From Phycisphaerae bacterium (lineage in GTDB: Bacteria > Planctomycetota > Phycisphaerae > UBA1845), in NCBI GenBank assembly GCA_029260015.1, contig JAJDEB010000034.1:62001-126000 (forward strand): DNA of 64,000 nucleotides, in the 5' to 3' direction. The translations under genes were made by a program, and so were the position numbers. Below are positions 25,631 to 35,369 of the stretch, piece after piece; positions within the stretch are counted from its first letter, which is position 1; each line of letters opens with the position of its first letter. The notes under the pieces were generated by a model that did not search any database, had not been told where the DNA came from, and saw nothing but the letters and a program-made list of their open reading frames with translations.

Positions 25631-27278
25631 CGTGCTTGCCCTCCTGCGGTGCGGCGATGTTGTCGAGCGGTATTGATTGGGCCAGCGAATCGGCGGAACC
25701 CTGGTCTGCCAGCTTGGTCGGTACTGGCGAAAAGAGACCGGCTGAATATCGATCGGCCCGTTCTTTCAGCGGGTTGCTGAAAACGAGAATGACGATCAAA
25801 AGGATTCCGCATGCGTTGACCAGCAGCGTACCCGACATTGGAACTTCGATCGCCGGTTTGTCAGATTCCTTAAGAAACATCTGGACGACGACCCGCATGT
25901 AATACCACAGGCTGATTAGCGTGTTGATGACGATGACGATGGCAAGTGCCCAATACAAACCGCTTGCAGCTTCTCCGAGAGCGGCTAACAGGTACCACTT
26001 GGTGATGAAACCAGCAAAAGGCGGAATGCCAACCAATGACACCAGACAGAACAACATCGGTATCGCCAAAGCGGGCGACGTCCAACCCAACCCGGCAAAC
26101 GCGGTGATTGAGTCATCGTCGCCATTTTTCGATTCCACCAGCGCGACAACCCCGAACGCACCAAGGTTCATCAACATGTAGACCACGACATACGCCAGAA
26201 CGGTGCTGATCGCAGTGAATGATTCGACCGTTCCTGCATCTACGAGAATCGCTGCGGCGGCCATCATGTACCCGGCGTGGGCGATCGATGAATACGCCAA
26301 CATCCGTTTGATAGAAGTCTGCTTGTACGCGGCTAGGTTTCCGAGGGTACACGTTAAGGTTGCGATGACCGCAATGACGACGGCGACTCCGTGCAGCACT
26401 TCGGCACCTGCATTCACGCAGAAGACGTTGACCAATCGCATCAGCAGCAACAAACCGGCCGCTTTACTCGCCACGCTGAGCCACGCGGTGACTTCTGTCT
26501 TAGCCCCTTGAAAAGCATCCGGGCACCAGAAATGGAACGGGACGGCTGATATCTTAAATGCGATCCCGACAAAGACACAGAACATCGCCAGCCCAACCAG
26601 CAGTTGGTTCGCACCACCCCCTGCCAACACCGGTCCGACGTTTGCAGCGATCTGGGTAACGTCGAGCGTACCGAAGAAACCGTAAATCAAACTTGCACCA
26701 TAAAGCATGACGGCTGCACTGACCGCGCCGAAGATCATGTACTTCAGCGAAGCCTCAGCCGAAATGCGCTTGTGCTTGTTGAAACCGACGATGGCATAAC
26801 TGGGCAGCGATGCAAATTCGATCGCGATGACCATCATCAGAATATTATGCGTGCTGACCATCAAGGACATACCGAGCGCACTGCCGATCAGCAGCACGAA
26901 AAACTCGGGTGCGTCGTCTTCCTGAGCGGCAGACACTGACATCCACAAAATGCTGATGCCCACGAGAAACACCAGCAGCAACATTTTGAAAAACAACGAG
27001 AGGTTGTCGGCGATCAGCATTCCACCGGCAAGATCGGGCGTCAATCCGGTCTTTGGTCCTTCTGTGGAAATGATGCCCATGACCTTCAGTGTGAAAAATG
27101 CAGTGACCGCGATGCCCACGACGGCCAACCCGGCGATCATCCGGGCGTCGCGCCCGATTGCCAACGGCGCGAGCATGATCAAACACAGCGTCCCCACCCA
27201 CGCCAACTCTGGCGAAAATGTCATGAACTCTGCGGCTTTTGGAAACCACGCTGGAATTTCAGCGATCAATTCAGTCAC
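25623..27278 (-). CDS. nuoN: NADH-quinone oxidoreductase subunit N
   Basis: A ~551-residue antiporter-like membrane subunit of complex I with about 14 helices. The proton-channel residues appear in 'AIEFASLPSYAIVGFNKHK' and 'WCPDAFQGAKTEVTAWLSV' and the later 'LAYSSIAHAGYMMAA' helix. The position after nuoM and the 'SPELAWVG' N-terminus agree with NuoN. The start is uncertain: TTG at 27290 or GTG at 27278; the GTG was chosen because a GGA lies upstream. It is 45-55 bp after nuoM. Confidence 0.94.
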   Translation of the reverse strand: MTELIAEIPAWFPKAAEFMTFSPELAWVGTLCLIMLAPLAIGRDARMIAGLAVVGIAVTAFFTLKVMGIISTEGPKTGLTPDLAGGMLIADNLSLFFKMLLLVFLVGISILWMSVSAAQEDDAPEFFVLLIGSALGMSLMVSTHNILMMVIAIEFASLPSYAIVGFNKHKRISAEASLKYMIFGAVSAAVMLYGASLIYGFFGTLDVTQIAANVGPVLAGGGANQLLVGLAMFCVFVGIAFKISAVPFHFWCPDAFQGAKTEVTAWLSVASKAAGLLLLMRLVNVFCVNAGAEVLHGVAVVIAVIATLTCTLGNLAAYKQTSIKRMLAYSSIAHAGYMMAAAAILVDAGTVESFTAISTVLAYVVVYMLMNLGAFGVVALVESKNGDDDSITAFAGLGWTSPALAIPMLFCLVSLVGIPPFAGFITKWYLLAALGEAASGLYWALAIVIVINTLISLWYYMRVVVQMFLKESDKPAIEVPMSGTLLVNACGILLIVILVFSNPLKERADRYSAGLFSPVPTKLADQGSADSLAQSIPLDNIAAPQEGKHGG

Positions 27279-27334
27279 TGTGAAACGCAATCCAAATCAA
27301 GACGAAAAACTCTTGCCAACTGTACACACGACAA

Positions 27335-28990
27335 CTAACCACCAGCCGCTGCCATCGCGACCTGCGTGACGCTGTCGATCTGGTTTATCAACAGATTGAG
27401 CGTGCCATTCATAAAATCAAACACGGTCTGCTTTGGCAGCACACCGAGCAAAATACAGAGCGCTCCAAGCGGTGCCAGAATAAGCATCTCGCGACCGTTG
27501 GCCTCCGGGAAACTTTTGTACTCTTCGCGAACTGAACCGAGATACACGCGCTGGATGACCCACAGGATGTAACCAGCCGTCAGCACCACACCGAACGCTG
27601 CACAAATCGCGGCGGTGTACGCCCAGTCGAATTTTGGACCTGCTTGGAAGGTTCCGAGCAAAACGTACGCCTCACCGACGAACCCGCACAACCCGGGCAG
27701 CCCCAGGGATGCAAAAAAGCCCAGCGTGGCCATCGACCCATAGCGTGGCATGGATAACCACAACCCGCCGAAGCGATTGATCTCGCGATGGTGGGCACGG
27801 TCATAAATCACGCCGACGAGGAAAAAGCACATCGGTGAACTGATGCCGTGGGCGATCATCTGAAACATTGCGCCCTGGAATCCGGTCGTCGTCATCACGC
27901 AAATACCGAGCAGCACATAACCCATGTGCGAGACGGAACTGTACGCGACGAGTTTCTTGAAGTCCGTTTGGGCCATCGCGCACAACGCACCGTAGAGAAT
28001 GCTGATGACCGCGATGACGGCTAGGAACCCTGCCCAGAATTCGCCACCCACTGGGAAGATCCCGTAGCACAATCGCAGGAATCCGTACCCACCCATCTTC
28101 AATAGCACGCCGGCCAGGATCATGGAGATTGGCGTTGGAGCTTGAACGTGGGCATCGGGCAGCCATGTATGTACCGGAACGCAGGGCAGTTTGATTGCAA
28201 AACCGATGAAGAGGAACATGAACATCAGCGGTGCGAAACGCACGTTGAGCAGCGTCGTGCTGGCTTCGCCGAAATACTTTTGGATTGCGTCGTTGGTCGA
28301 AAGCTCGATTAGGTCGAATGTCCCCGTCGTCACCGGCGCTCCGGTGTGATAGCTGGTGGCCATCTCCGGGTATTTGGCGACGGCATCGGCGCTGTAGAAG
28401 AACATCGCCACAAGACCGACCAGCATCAACACTGAGCCGGCCAGCGTGAAGATAAAGAACTTGATCGCCGCATATTCGCGACGTTCGCCGCCCCAGACAC
28501 CGATGAGGAAATACATCGGCAGCAGCATGACTTCCCAGAAAACGTAGAACAAAAAGAAGTCGAGCGACACAAACACGCCCAACATGCCCGTTTCCAAAAG
28601 CAAAAACAGGAAGAAGTAGGCCTTGATGCCTTTGTTGATTTTCCAGGAATCGAAATTAAAACTGGCTAGGCACGCGAGCAGCGATACAAACGTCGTCAGC
28701 ACGAAGAGCGGGAAGCTCAATCCGTCGATGCCGACGAAATACTCGATGTTAAACTTGTTGCCGGTGATCCAACTCGCCCGTTCGACGTGGTGCAATGCGC
28801 CATACGCATCTCCGAATACACCGGCAGCGTCACCGCCCCAAAAGGTCTTGAACAGAAGCAGCGACAGCACGAATGCCAAGCCACTTCCGAACAACGCCAC
28901 CCATTTCACCAACTCGCGTGGCACAAACAGCAGCACCAAGCCGGCAATCATCGGCAGGAAAACGATCCAACTGATCAAATGTTGGTCCAC
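27335..28990 (-). CDS. nuoM: NADH-quinone oxidoreductase subunit M
   Basis: A 551-residue antiporter-like subunit of the complex I membrane arm. Helices with 'FYVFWEVMLLPMYFLIGVWG' (Glu in helix 5), 'PCVPVHTWLPDAHVQAPTP', 'LAGVLLKMGGYGFLRL' and 'KKLVAYSSVSHMGYVLLG' are the NuoM/ND4 signature, with the proton-pumping Lys and Glu present. The start is GTG with AAGGA about 10 bases upstream. It lies 57 bp after nuoL. Confidence 0.96.
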   Translation of the reverse strand: MDQHLISWIVFLPMIAGLVLLFVPRELVKWVALFGSGLAFVLSLLLFKTFWGGDAAGVFGDAYGALHHVERASWITGNKFNIEYFVGIDGLSFPLFVLTTFVSLLACLASFNFDSWKINKGIKAYFFLFLLLETGMLGVFVSLDFFLFYVFWEVMLLPMYFLIGVWGGERREYAAIKFFIFTLAGSVLMLVGLVAMFFYSADAVAKYPEMATSYHTGAPVTTGTFDLIELSTNDAIQKYFGEASTTLLNVRFAPLMFMFLFIGFAIKLPCVPVHTWLPDAHVQAPTPISMILAGVLLKMGGYGFLRLCYGIFPVGGEFWAGFLAVIAVISILYGALCAMAQTDFKKLVAYSSVSHMGYVLLGICVMTTTGFQGAMFQMIAHGISSPMCFFLVGVIYDRAHHREINRFGGLWLSMPRYGSMATLGFFASLGLPGLCGFVGEAYVLLGTFQAGPKFDWAYTAAICAAFGVVLTAGYILWVIQRVYLGSVREEYKSFPEANGREMLILAPLGALCILLGVLPKQTVFDFMNGTLNLLINQIDSVTQVAMAAAGG

Positions 28991-29047
28991 AGCAATTTGT
29001 CCTTTGCCTGAAGGCTAATTCTTAATACGGCTTCTTAATCGGGCCAA

Positions 29048-31408
29048 CTAGCTCATGACCACCGCGATGATCGCGGCGAGCACCAGTACGGCTCCGGTTG
29101 TTCCAAACAAAACATAGTTGCGAATCTTACCGGTCTGCGGTTGGCGAACCATCTCGCCAACACCCTGCGTCGATTCTGCGATCGCATCGACCAGACCATC
29201 CACCCCGCCGGTATCCATGATGTTTCCGGAAAACTCAGCGATGCGAACGGTTCCACGCCCCAACAGATTCGCAATTCCGTCAATGATATAGGTATCCACC
29301 GCTCGTGAAACCTGAGCCAAAACCCATTTGGTTCCGCCGACCAGCACGGTGTCGTAAATATGGTCGAAGAACAGCTTTTCCATCAAACACCAATGGATGA
29401 ACCGTATGAAGGGCAAGCGCCGGATACGCTCAGCGAGTTCGAGACCATTGCGATAGATCAGCCAGGCAAGTCCCATTCCGGCCAACCACGCGAAACCGAC
29501 AATACCGATCAACGCAGCGTGTGGATCTTTGGCTTTGTCATGCGATAGCCCCAAGAGTTCTTCCTGAGCGCTGCCGGGTACTTCGCCATCGACTGAAACC
29601 ACCAGCGGTGCCGGTGTTGCATGGACCGCTGCCTCACCCAGTTGCGGGCGGAACATCATGTAGCTCGAAAGAAATGTTCCAGCGGCAAGTACAATCAGCG
29701 GTGCCCACATTAGCGGCGACTCGTGGGCATGGTGATACACTTCTTCATCACGCGGTTTGCCCATGAACGTCATCCACCAACACCGCATCATGTAAAACGG
29801 AGTGACATAGGCGATGATGATGGGCAACCAGAACATCCACTTGGGGATTTTGTGTTGTTTTGCAGCGATGCCAGCCAATACGGGATCGTCGTGATGACCG
29901 CCTGATGCGCCGTGGGCTGCGGCTTCGTCGTGCCCCCCACCGGATGCCAGGATGACCTTACCTGAGCGCAGCACATTGTCGTCATTGGCTGGTGCAGCCG
30001 AGTGGAGGGCTTCTGCGCCATGTCCGTCGTCTTTCTCGTGACCGCCAAAGCGATCTTCCCAGTTATAGGTACGTTCATAGGCGACGGCGAGCACTTCGTC
30101 TTTGCTGAAATATCCGCCCAAGCCAATGTGCGCACCGGGAATACCGACGCCTGCGATTGCCAACACACCGATAAAGAACGTCCAGCATGTCACGGGCATC
30201 CTCTTGCGAAGTCCGCCCATCCTGCGCATGTCTTGAACGTGGTGGCAGCCTTCGATGACCTGACCGCTACCAAGGAACATCATCGCCTTGAAGAATGCGT
30301 GCGTGATCAGGTGGAACAACGCTGCGGGCCAAGCGCCGACGCCCATGCCGAAGATCATGTATCCGAGCTGCGAGAGCGTTGAATAGGCCAGTACCTTCTT
30401 GATGTCGATCTGCACGATTGCAATCAATGCGGTGATCGTCAATGTGATGCAACCGATGACCGCAATGAAAAACTGCGCATCGGGCGTGAGCAACCGGAAC
30501 ACACGCGCGACCAGATACACGCCAGCCGCAACCATCGTTGCCGCGTGAATTAATGCGCTAACCGGCGTAGGACCGGCCATCGCGTCGGGCAGCCAGACGT
30601 GCAGCGGAAACTGGGCACTCTTGCCCATCGCACCGCAGAACAAGCCGATGCCCATCAACGTTGCAAGCCCCATGCCGGAAATGTGCCAGCCGAGAATATC
30701 GATATCGGCTGCGAAGATTCCGGATTGTGTCGCGTATTGCTGCCTAAAGTTCGTAGCGGCTTGGTCGAGGTCGAATGTCTGTAGAAAAACAAACACGAGC
30801 ATCAACCCGAGTAGAAAACCAAAGTCGCCCACGCGGTTGGTGATGAAGGCCTTCATTGCGGCGTTGGAGGCGAACTTCTTATCAAAGTAGAAACCGATCA
30901 GCAGGTAGCTGCACAACCCGACCAGTTCCCAGAAGATAAACAAAAAGAAGATGCTGCTCGAAATGAGCAAGCCGAGCATCGAGAATTCAAAAAGCGACAG
31001 GTAGCAGAAGAAGCGGTGGAATTTGCATTGGCCGTCAACTTCGTCGGAATGACCGGCCATGTAGCCGATGCTGAATACGAAAATGCACGTCGAAACCAGC
31101 GTGACCATGAAGTACATCATTACGGTCAAGCCGTCGAGTTTGACCTTGAATTGGATCGGCATCTCGTTGCCGAAAAGGTTGAGCACCACCCAGTCGTAAC
31201 CGGTGGTGGCCATCAGCGCCGCTTTGTCCGTCGCAGATAGCCAACCCGCCAGCACATAGGTCGCGCAGCCAAGGCTTATAAAAACGCCAAACACCGCCAC
31301 CCAACCGGACAACGGCTTGCCAATGCGATGGCCAAAGAATGCCAACACCGCAAACATTGCGAGCGGTGCGACGACTCCGACACAAAGTAATGTTTCGTAA
31401 GTACCCAT
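29048..31408 (-). CDS. nuoL: NADH-quinone oxidoreductase subunit L
   Basis: A 786-residue antiporter-like subunit at the far end of the membrane arm, with the long lateral helix at the C-terminus. 'FIFWELVGLCSYLLIGFYF', 'GKSAQFPLHVWLPDAMAGP' and 'VSALIHAATMVAAGVYLVA' are NuoL hallmarks. It is much longer than E. coli NuoL (613 residues): a His/Asp/Gly-rich loop at about residues 445-510 ('GGHEKDDGHGAEALHSA', 'SGGHHDDPVLAG') and a further loop around 590-620 account for much of this. The ATG at 31408 is preferred to a TTG five codons upstream. Confidence 0.95.
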   Translation of the reverse strand: MGTYETLLCVGVVAPLAMFAVLAFFGHRIGKPLSGWVAVFGVFISLGCATYVLAGWLSATDKAALMATTGYDWVVLNLFGNEMPIQFKVKLDGLTVMMYFMVTLVSTCIFVFSIGYMAGHSDEVDGQCKFHRFFCYLSLFEFSMLGLLISSSIFFLFIFWELVGLCSYLLIGFYFDKKFASNAAMKAFITNRVGDFGFLLGLMLVFVFLQTFDLDQAATNFRQQYATQSGIFAADIDILGWHISGMGLATLMGIGLFCGAMGKSAQFPLHVWLPDAMAGPTPVSALIHAATMVAAGVYLVARVFRLLTPDAQFFIAVIGCITLTITALIAIVQIDIKKVLAYSTLSQLGYMIFGMGVGAWPAALFHLITHAFFKAMMFLGSGQVIEGCHHVQDMRRMGGLRKRMPVTCWTFFIGVLAIAGVGIPGAHIGLGGYFSKDEVLAVAYERTYNWEDRFGGHEKDDGHGAEALHSAAPANDDNVLRSGKVILASGGGHDEAAAHGASGGHHDDPVLAGIAAKQHKIPKWMFWLPIIIAYVTPFYMMRCWWMTFMGKPRDEEVYHHAHESPLMWAPLIVLAAGTFLSSYMMFRPQLGEAAVHATPAPLVVSVDGEVPGSAQEELLGLSHDKAKDPHAALIGIVGFAWLAGMGLAWLIYRNGLELAERIRRLPFIRFIHWCLMEKLFFDHIYDTVLVGGTKWVLAQVSRAVDTYIIDGIANLLGRGTVRIAEFSGNIMDTGGVDGLVDAIAESTQGVGEMVRQPQTGKIRNYVLFGTTGAVLVLAAIIAVVMS

Positions 31409-31457
31409 GAATTCCAAAGTCAATCGGCGTTAGGCCGAGTCTATCCGGCCTCAAAGA

Positions 31458-31772
31458 CTATCCGGCTAATGTATCACCGTGATCGACATCAACGGTGTTG
31501 AGATTCTTGTAGAAGTTCATGCAAATCGCGACGGCCAGCGCTGCTTCTGCCGCGGCGAGAACAATGACGAATAAACTGGTGATCTGACCGTCGATATTGC
31601 TCATCCCGTTGTAACGATTGAACGCGACGAGATTGATGTTGGCACCGTTCAGCACCATTTCGACACCGATCAAGATACCGATCGCGTTGCGTTTCGTGAT
31701 CATCACAAAGATGCCCATCACGAAGAGCAGCGTCGCAACCACCAGATAATGTGTCAGGCCAATTTCAAACAT
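31458..31772 (-). CDS. nuoK: NADH-quinone oxidoreductase subunit K
   Basis: A 104-residue three-helix subunit (ND4L). The two buried glutamates of the proton path are in 'IGVEMVLNGANINLVAF' and 'LAAAEAALAVAICM'. The ATG before FEIGLTHYLVV was used, since the seven extra upstream codons start from a TTG. It lies 30 bp after nuoJ and 49 bp before nuoL. Confidence 0.95.
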   Translation of the reverse strand: MFEIGLTHYLVVATLLFVMGIFVMITKRNAIGILIGVEMVLNGANINLVAFNRYNGMSNIDGQITSLFVIVLAAAEAALAVAICMNFYKNLNTVDVDHGDTLAG

Positions 31773-31802
31773 GAAACACTCAAATAGAACCAAACGTTTA
31801 AC

Positions 31803-32435
31803 TTATTCTTGTCGAGCCATGTATGCCGCACCGATCATCACTACAAGCAGCAGCACACTCATCGCCTCAAACGGTACGAGATAATTCGTCAGCAGACCCA
31901 CACCGAACTGCGTCATCGACGAACCGACCACGACGGCATCGGTCTCCAATGGCCACTCTGCGTTGACCACGACAAACAGCAGCAGGCATGCGAACAACGC
32001 ACAAACGACGCCGGCTGCGATGAGTTCATTTCGTTTGACGTCGAACTTCGCCCATGGAGACTTGCTCGTGAGCATGACTCCAAAGATCAATAGGATCAAT
32101 GTTCCGCCGGCATAGACGATCAACTGAATGACGCCAATGAAGTTCGCCAGCAATAGGAAGTACATCAATGCTACGGAGGCGAGTGTCCCGAACAGATAGA
32201 CGGCCATCCGCACAATGTTTTTCGACAGGCAGATGGCCAAACCGCTTCCCAATACGACGGCAGCACAGACGTAGAACATCAGCGCTTCGAGCAATCCACC
32301 ATCGGCAGACCTTTGGATGCCCTGCTCCGAAAGCGTTAGATCGGTGTCAACAGCAAATGCCGGCGCGATCGCAACGAGCATCACGACGATGATCGGGGCA
32401 GCCAGCGTTAGAAGTTTCATAAGTCGAAGCGTCAT
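31803..32435 (-). CDS. nuoJ: NADH-quinone oxidoreductase subunit J
   Basis: A 210-residue membrane subunit (ND6). The conserved core 'LMYFLLLANFIGVIQLIVYA' and 'GGTLILLIFGVMLT' is clear. Unusually, the protein opens with what looks like a cleavable signal, 'LLTLAAPIIVVMLVAIAPAF', followed by a ~30-residue loop before the first canonical helix. Either there is an extra helix or the true start is further in. The ATG at 32435 follows a TTG alternative by four codons. It lies between nuoH and nuoK, the standard order. Confidence 0.93.
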   Translation of the reverse strand: MTLRLMKLLTLAAPIIVVMLVAIAPAFAVDTDLTLSEQGIQRSADGGLLEALMFYVCAAVVLGSGLAICLSKNIVRMAVYLFGTLASVALMYFLLLANFIGVIQLIVYAGGTLILLIFGVMLTSKSPWAKFDVKRNELIAAGVVCALFACLLLFVVVNAEWPLETDAVVVGSSMTQFGVGLLTNYLVPFEAMSVLLLVVMIGAAYMARQE

Positions 32436-32465
32436 ATTTGCTTTCAACGACGTTTACAAATGCAT

Positions 32466-34028
32466 TTACGAACCGGGCAACTGCTTAACCGCCAGGTATC
32501 CCACCATTCGGCGGCCATTGCGATATCCAAACGCCGCGACGGAAAGGAACCCAAACGTCACAGCGGCCATCATCAGTCCCAGAACCCAACGGATCACTGT
32601 GGAGACCATCGTGCCATCGAGCAGCACCATCCAAACCGCATGCCCTACCAACGCGATGCACGCGATCGGGAACATCACCTGCACGCAGGAATAAAGCACC
32701 TGATCGATGCGGATTCGCGGAAGCGTCCAGCGAATCCACAGTTGTATATAAATGAAAATGAAACACTTGAAGATAAACCAGAACGGGCTGCTGAATAGAA
32801 TACCGTTGAGGAGAACGTTGAATAATGAATTTTCTTCAAACGCCCATGTGGCTGGCAGCGGTGTGTGCCACGCGCCCAGGAAAAGCGTCACAGCCAACCC
32901 ACTCACCACGAACATCGCCGCATATTCCGCGAAGAAAAACAGCGACCAACGGAACCCGGAGTACTCCGTATGAAAACCGGCAACCAATTCGCTTTCCGAT
33001 TCCGGAAGGTCGAATGGTGCCCGCTTACAGTTGGCCAGTGATGCAATGTAGTAAGTGATAAATGCGATGAACGTAAATGGATTATGGAATGCGTTCCAGG
33101 TGAACCATCCGCCCGACTGCATGTCGCCAATCTGAACCATGTTCAACGTGCCAGCCGTCATGATCGGAACGAGCAGAACCGTGGTCATGGGGATTTCATA
33201 TGACACCATCTGGCACGCTTCACGCATCGCCCCATACACGCTCCACTTGTTGTTACTCGCCCAGCCGGCCATGATCACGCCAACCACTTCAACGCCGACC
33301 ATCGCGACGATGAAAATCAACGCTACATCAACGTTGCGGAAGACCCAATATGATCCGAGTGGAAAGCATAAGAACGCAAGAAGCGATGGAACAAATGCAA
33401 GATAAGGTGCGATCCTGAACAACATTCCGTCGGCTTGGGCGGGGACGAGGTCTTCTTTGGCGACGAGCTTGACACCATCGGCAAATGACTGGGCCCAACC
33501 ATGCCAACCACCAACTCGCATCGGCCCCATGCGCGATTGAATTCGACCCGCAACCTTTCGCTCCCACCAGATGGCGTAAACGGGAATCAGATTGAACAGT
33601 TGGAAGATCGCCGCCAACCCGACAAGGTCGCGGAAAAGTTCCATTTGCAGGGGCCAAAGCAGGTATTTGAGGATGCCACCGGCGAAAACCGACTTTGATT
33701 CGAGGTATGCGCCAATCTCAGCAACCGTCAGCGATTGCCCCCAGATGCTGTTGGCTGAGCCGTTCAGATCGCTGACTGCGATCGTTTCAACCCACCCGAA
33801 TAACTCCCAATGGGCCCAGACCGCCAGTGTGGAAAACACGATCGCCGCAATCAGGATGGGGCCGGGGAATCGGCTGACGATGGGGGTTGCCACCTTGTAC
33901 ACAAATCGGGCGAGCGCGACGATACCGCGCGCCGGTCCGCGATGTTCTATCGGTGGACTTTGTTTCCAAGGGACGGAAAACTGCGTCACGTTGACGCTCC
34001 CATTACTGATCGGTTGCAACCTACCCAC
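32466..34028 (-). CDS. nuoH: NADH-quinone oxidoreductase subunit H, N-terminally extended
   Basis: A 520-residue membrane subunit (ND1) at the joint with the peripheral arm, forming part of the quinone chamber. The core includes 'WWERKVAGRIQSRMGPMRVG' (about 154-173), 'FADGVKLVAKEDLVPAQAD' and 'RAPFDLPESESELVAGFHTE'. In E. coli the WERK-like motif lies near residue 35, so there is an extra ~115-residue N-terminus with one added helix at about 55-77. The reading frame is uninterrupted. The start is GTG at 34028; a GTG at 33989 with GGGAG upstream is an alternative. Confidence 0.93.
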   Translation of the reverse strand: MGRLQPISNGSVNVTQFSVPWKQSPPIEHRGPARGIVALARFVYKVATPIVSRFPGPILIAAIVFSTLAVWAHWELFGWVETIAVSDLNGSANSIWGQSLTVAEIGAYLESKSVFAGGILKYLLWPLQMELFRDLVGLAAIFQLFNLIPVYAIWWERKVAGRIQSRMGPMRVGGWHGWAQSFADGVKLVAKEDLVPAQADGMLFRIAPYLAFVPSLLAFLCFPLGSYWVFRNVDVALIFIVAMVGVEVVGVIMAGWASNNKWSVYGAMREACQMVSYEIPMTTVLLVPIMTAGTLNMVQIGDMQSGGWFTWNAFHNPFTFIAFITYYIASLANCKRAPFDLPESESELVAGFHTEYSGFRWSLFFFAEYAAMFVVSGLAVTLFLGAWHTPLPATWAFEENSLFNVLLNGILFSSPFWFIFKCFIFIYIQLWIRWTLPRIRIDQVLYSCVQVMFPIACIALVGHAVWMVLLDGTMVSTVIRWVLGLMMAAVTFGFLSVAAFGYRNGRRMVGYLAVKQLPGS

Positions 34029-34136
34029 ACAAGAGGGGCGGATTGTACCGATTCGAATTCAACACGCAAAAATAACAATCAGCAATTCAGATCTGACAAG
34101 ATCGATCGCGCACCCAATGTGCTTAACAAAATGCGC

Positions 34137-35339
34137 CTAACGATCGACTTCACCCATCACAACGTCCATGCTACCGATGATCGCTGGAATGTCCGCCAAT
34201 AGACAATTCTTTCCAGCGTATTCGAGAACACAGAGGTTGCAAAAGCTCGGCCCCCTGGCTTTGACCCTGGCCGGGATCGCCGAACCATCACCTTTAACAT
34301 AGAAACCGAGTTGACCACGCGGGTTCTCAATCTCCATGTAAACTTCATCATCGGGCAACTTCACAGTTTTGCACTTCTTATTGCAAATGCCCTCCTTTTC
34401 GTCCGCATCCGGCAAATCGCGCAGGCACTGACGAATGATTTTCACCGACTCGATCATTTCTTTGACGCGAACGTAGTATCGACTCCAGCAATCGCCGACA
34501 ACGACACCACGGGGGATTTCAGCTGTTCCACCGGGAAGACCGACGGGCACGTCAAAATCAAACCGATCGTAAATTTCGTAGGGTTTCGCTTTGCGCAAGT
34601 CGAACTTGACGCCGCTGCCTCGAAGCACCGGTCCGGTCAAGCCATATCGAATCGCATCCTCGGCAGATATCACGCCGACGTTTCCGGTTCGCTTTACGAA
34701 AATATGGTTGTAGCTCAGCAGGTTGTTGTAGTCGTCAATCTTCGGTTCGAAATAATCGAGAAACTCGCTGCAAACATCGACAAAGTTGTCTGGCAAATCG
34801 TCGGTTACTCCGCCGATGGTGATATAGCTATACGTCAATCTGGCACCGCACGCCGACTCAAACAAATCGAGCAACATCTCGCGCTCGCGAAAGCAATACA
34901 AGAATGGCGTGAACGCACCCATGTCCAATCCATAGGTGCCGACGGCCACCAGGTGCGAAGCGATTCGGTTCAACTCTGCAAACATCACCCGGATGTACTT
35001 GGCACGTTCGGGTACTTCCAAACCGGTGAGTTTTTCAATCGCAAGGGCGAACGCCTGATTGTTATTCATCCCCGCGAGATAGTCCATCCGGTCGGTATAG
35101 GGAACGTACTGATACGGCGCGACGTTCTCCCCGATCTTCTCGGCACAGCGATGCAGGTAGCCGATGTGCGGAACAGATTGGAGTACCATCTCGCCGTCGG
35201 TACGCAGCACAACCCGCAACACGCCATGCGTCGAGGGATGCTGTGGCCCCATGTTGACGAGCATTTCTTCCGTGCGGACGTCCGCTTGTCTAGGTGCTGA
35301 TGCATCTGCCGGATTAATTGGTGCGATTGTGTCGGCCAT
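34137..35339 (-). CDS. nuoD: NADH-quinone oxidoreductase subunit D
   Basis: A 400-residue 49-kDa-type subunit that, with NuoB, forms the quinone-reduction site. 'MGPQHPSTHGVLRVVLRTD', 'HRCAEKIGENVAPYQYVPY' and 'ALAIEKLTGLEVPERAKYI' are highly conserved, including the His and Tyr that contact quinone. It is separate from nuoC, unlike the fused nuoCD of E. coli. It follows nuoC by 30 bp; about 108 bp of non-coding DNA separates it from nuoH, which directly follows because nuoE, nuoF and nuoG are absent. Confidence 0.97.
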   Translation of the reverse strand: MADTIAPINPADASAPRQADVRTEEMLVNMGPQHPSTHGVLRVVLRTDGEMVLQSVPHIGYLHRCAEKIGENVAPYQYVPYTDRMDYLAGMNNNQAFALAIEKLTGLEVPERAKYIRVMFAELNRIASHLVAVGTYGLDMGAFTPFLYCFREREMLLDLFESACGARLTYSYITIGGVTDDLPDNFVDVCSEFLDYFEPKIDDYNNLLSYNHIFVKRTGNVGVISAEDAIRYGLTGPVLRGSGVKFDLRKAKPYEIYDRFDFDVPVGLPGGTAEIPRGVVVGDCWSRYYVRVKEMIESVKIIRQCLRDLPDADEKEGICNKKCKTVKLPDDEVYMEIENPRGQLGFYVKGDGSAIPARVKARGPSFCNLCVLEYAGKNCLLADIPAIIGSMDVVMGEVDR

Positions 35340-35369
35340 TCTTTTATAGCTGCCTATGGACGCTAGTAA

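Noticed and set aside
34311..35300. 329-codon open frame antisense to nuoD
   Set aside because: NuoD is fully conserved on the other strand; the antisense frame reflects codon bias.
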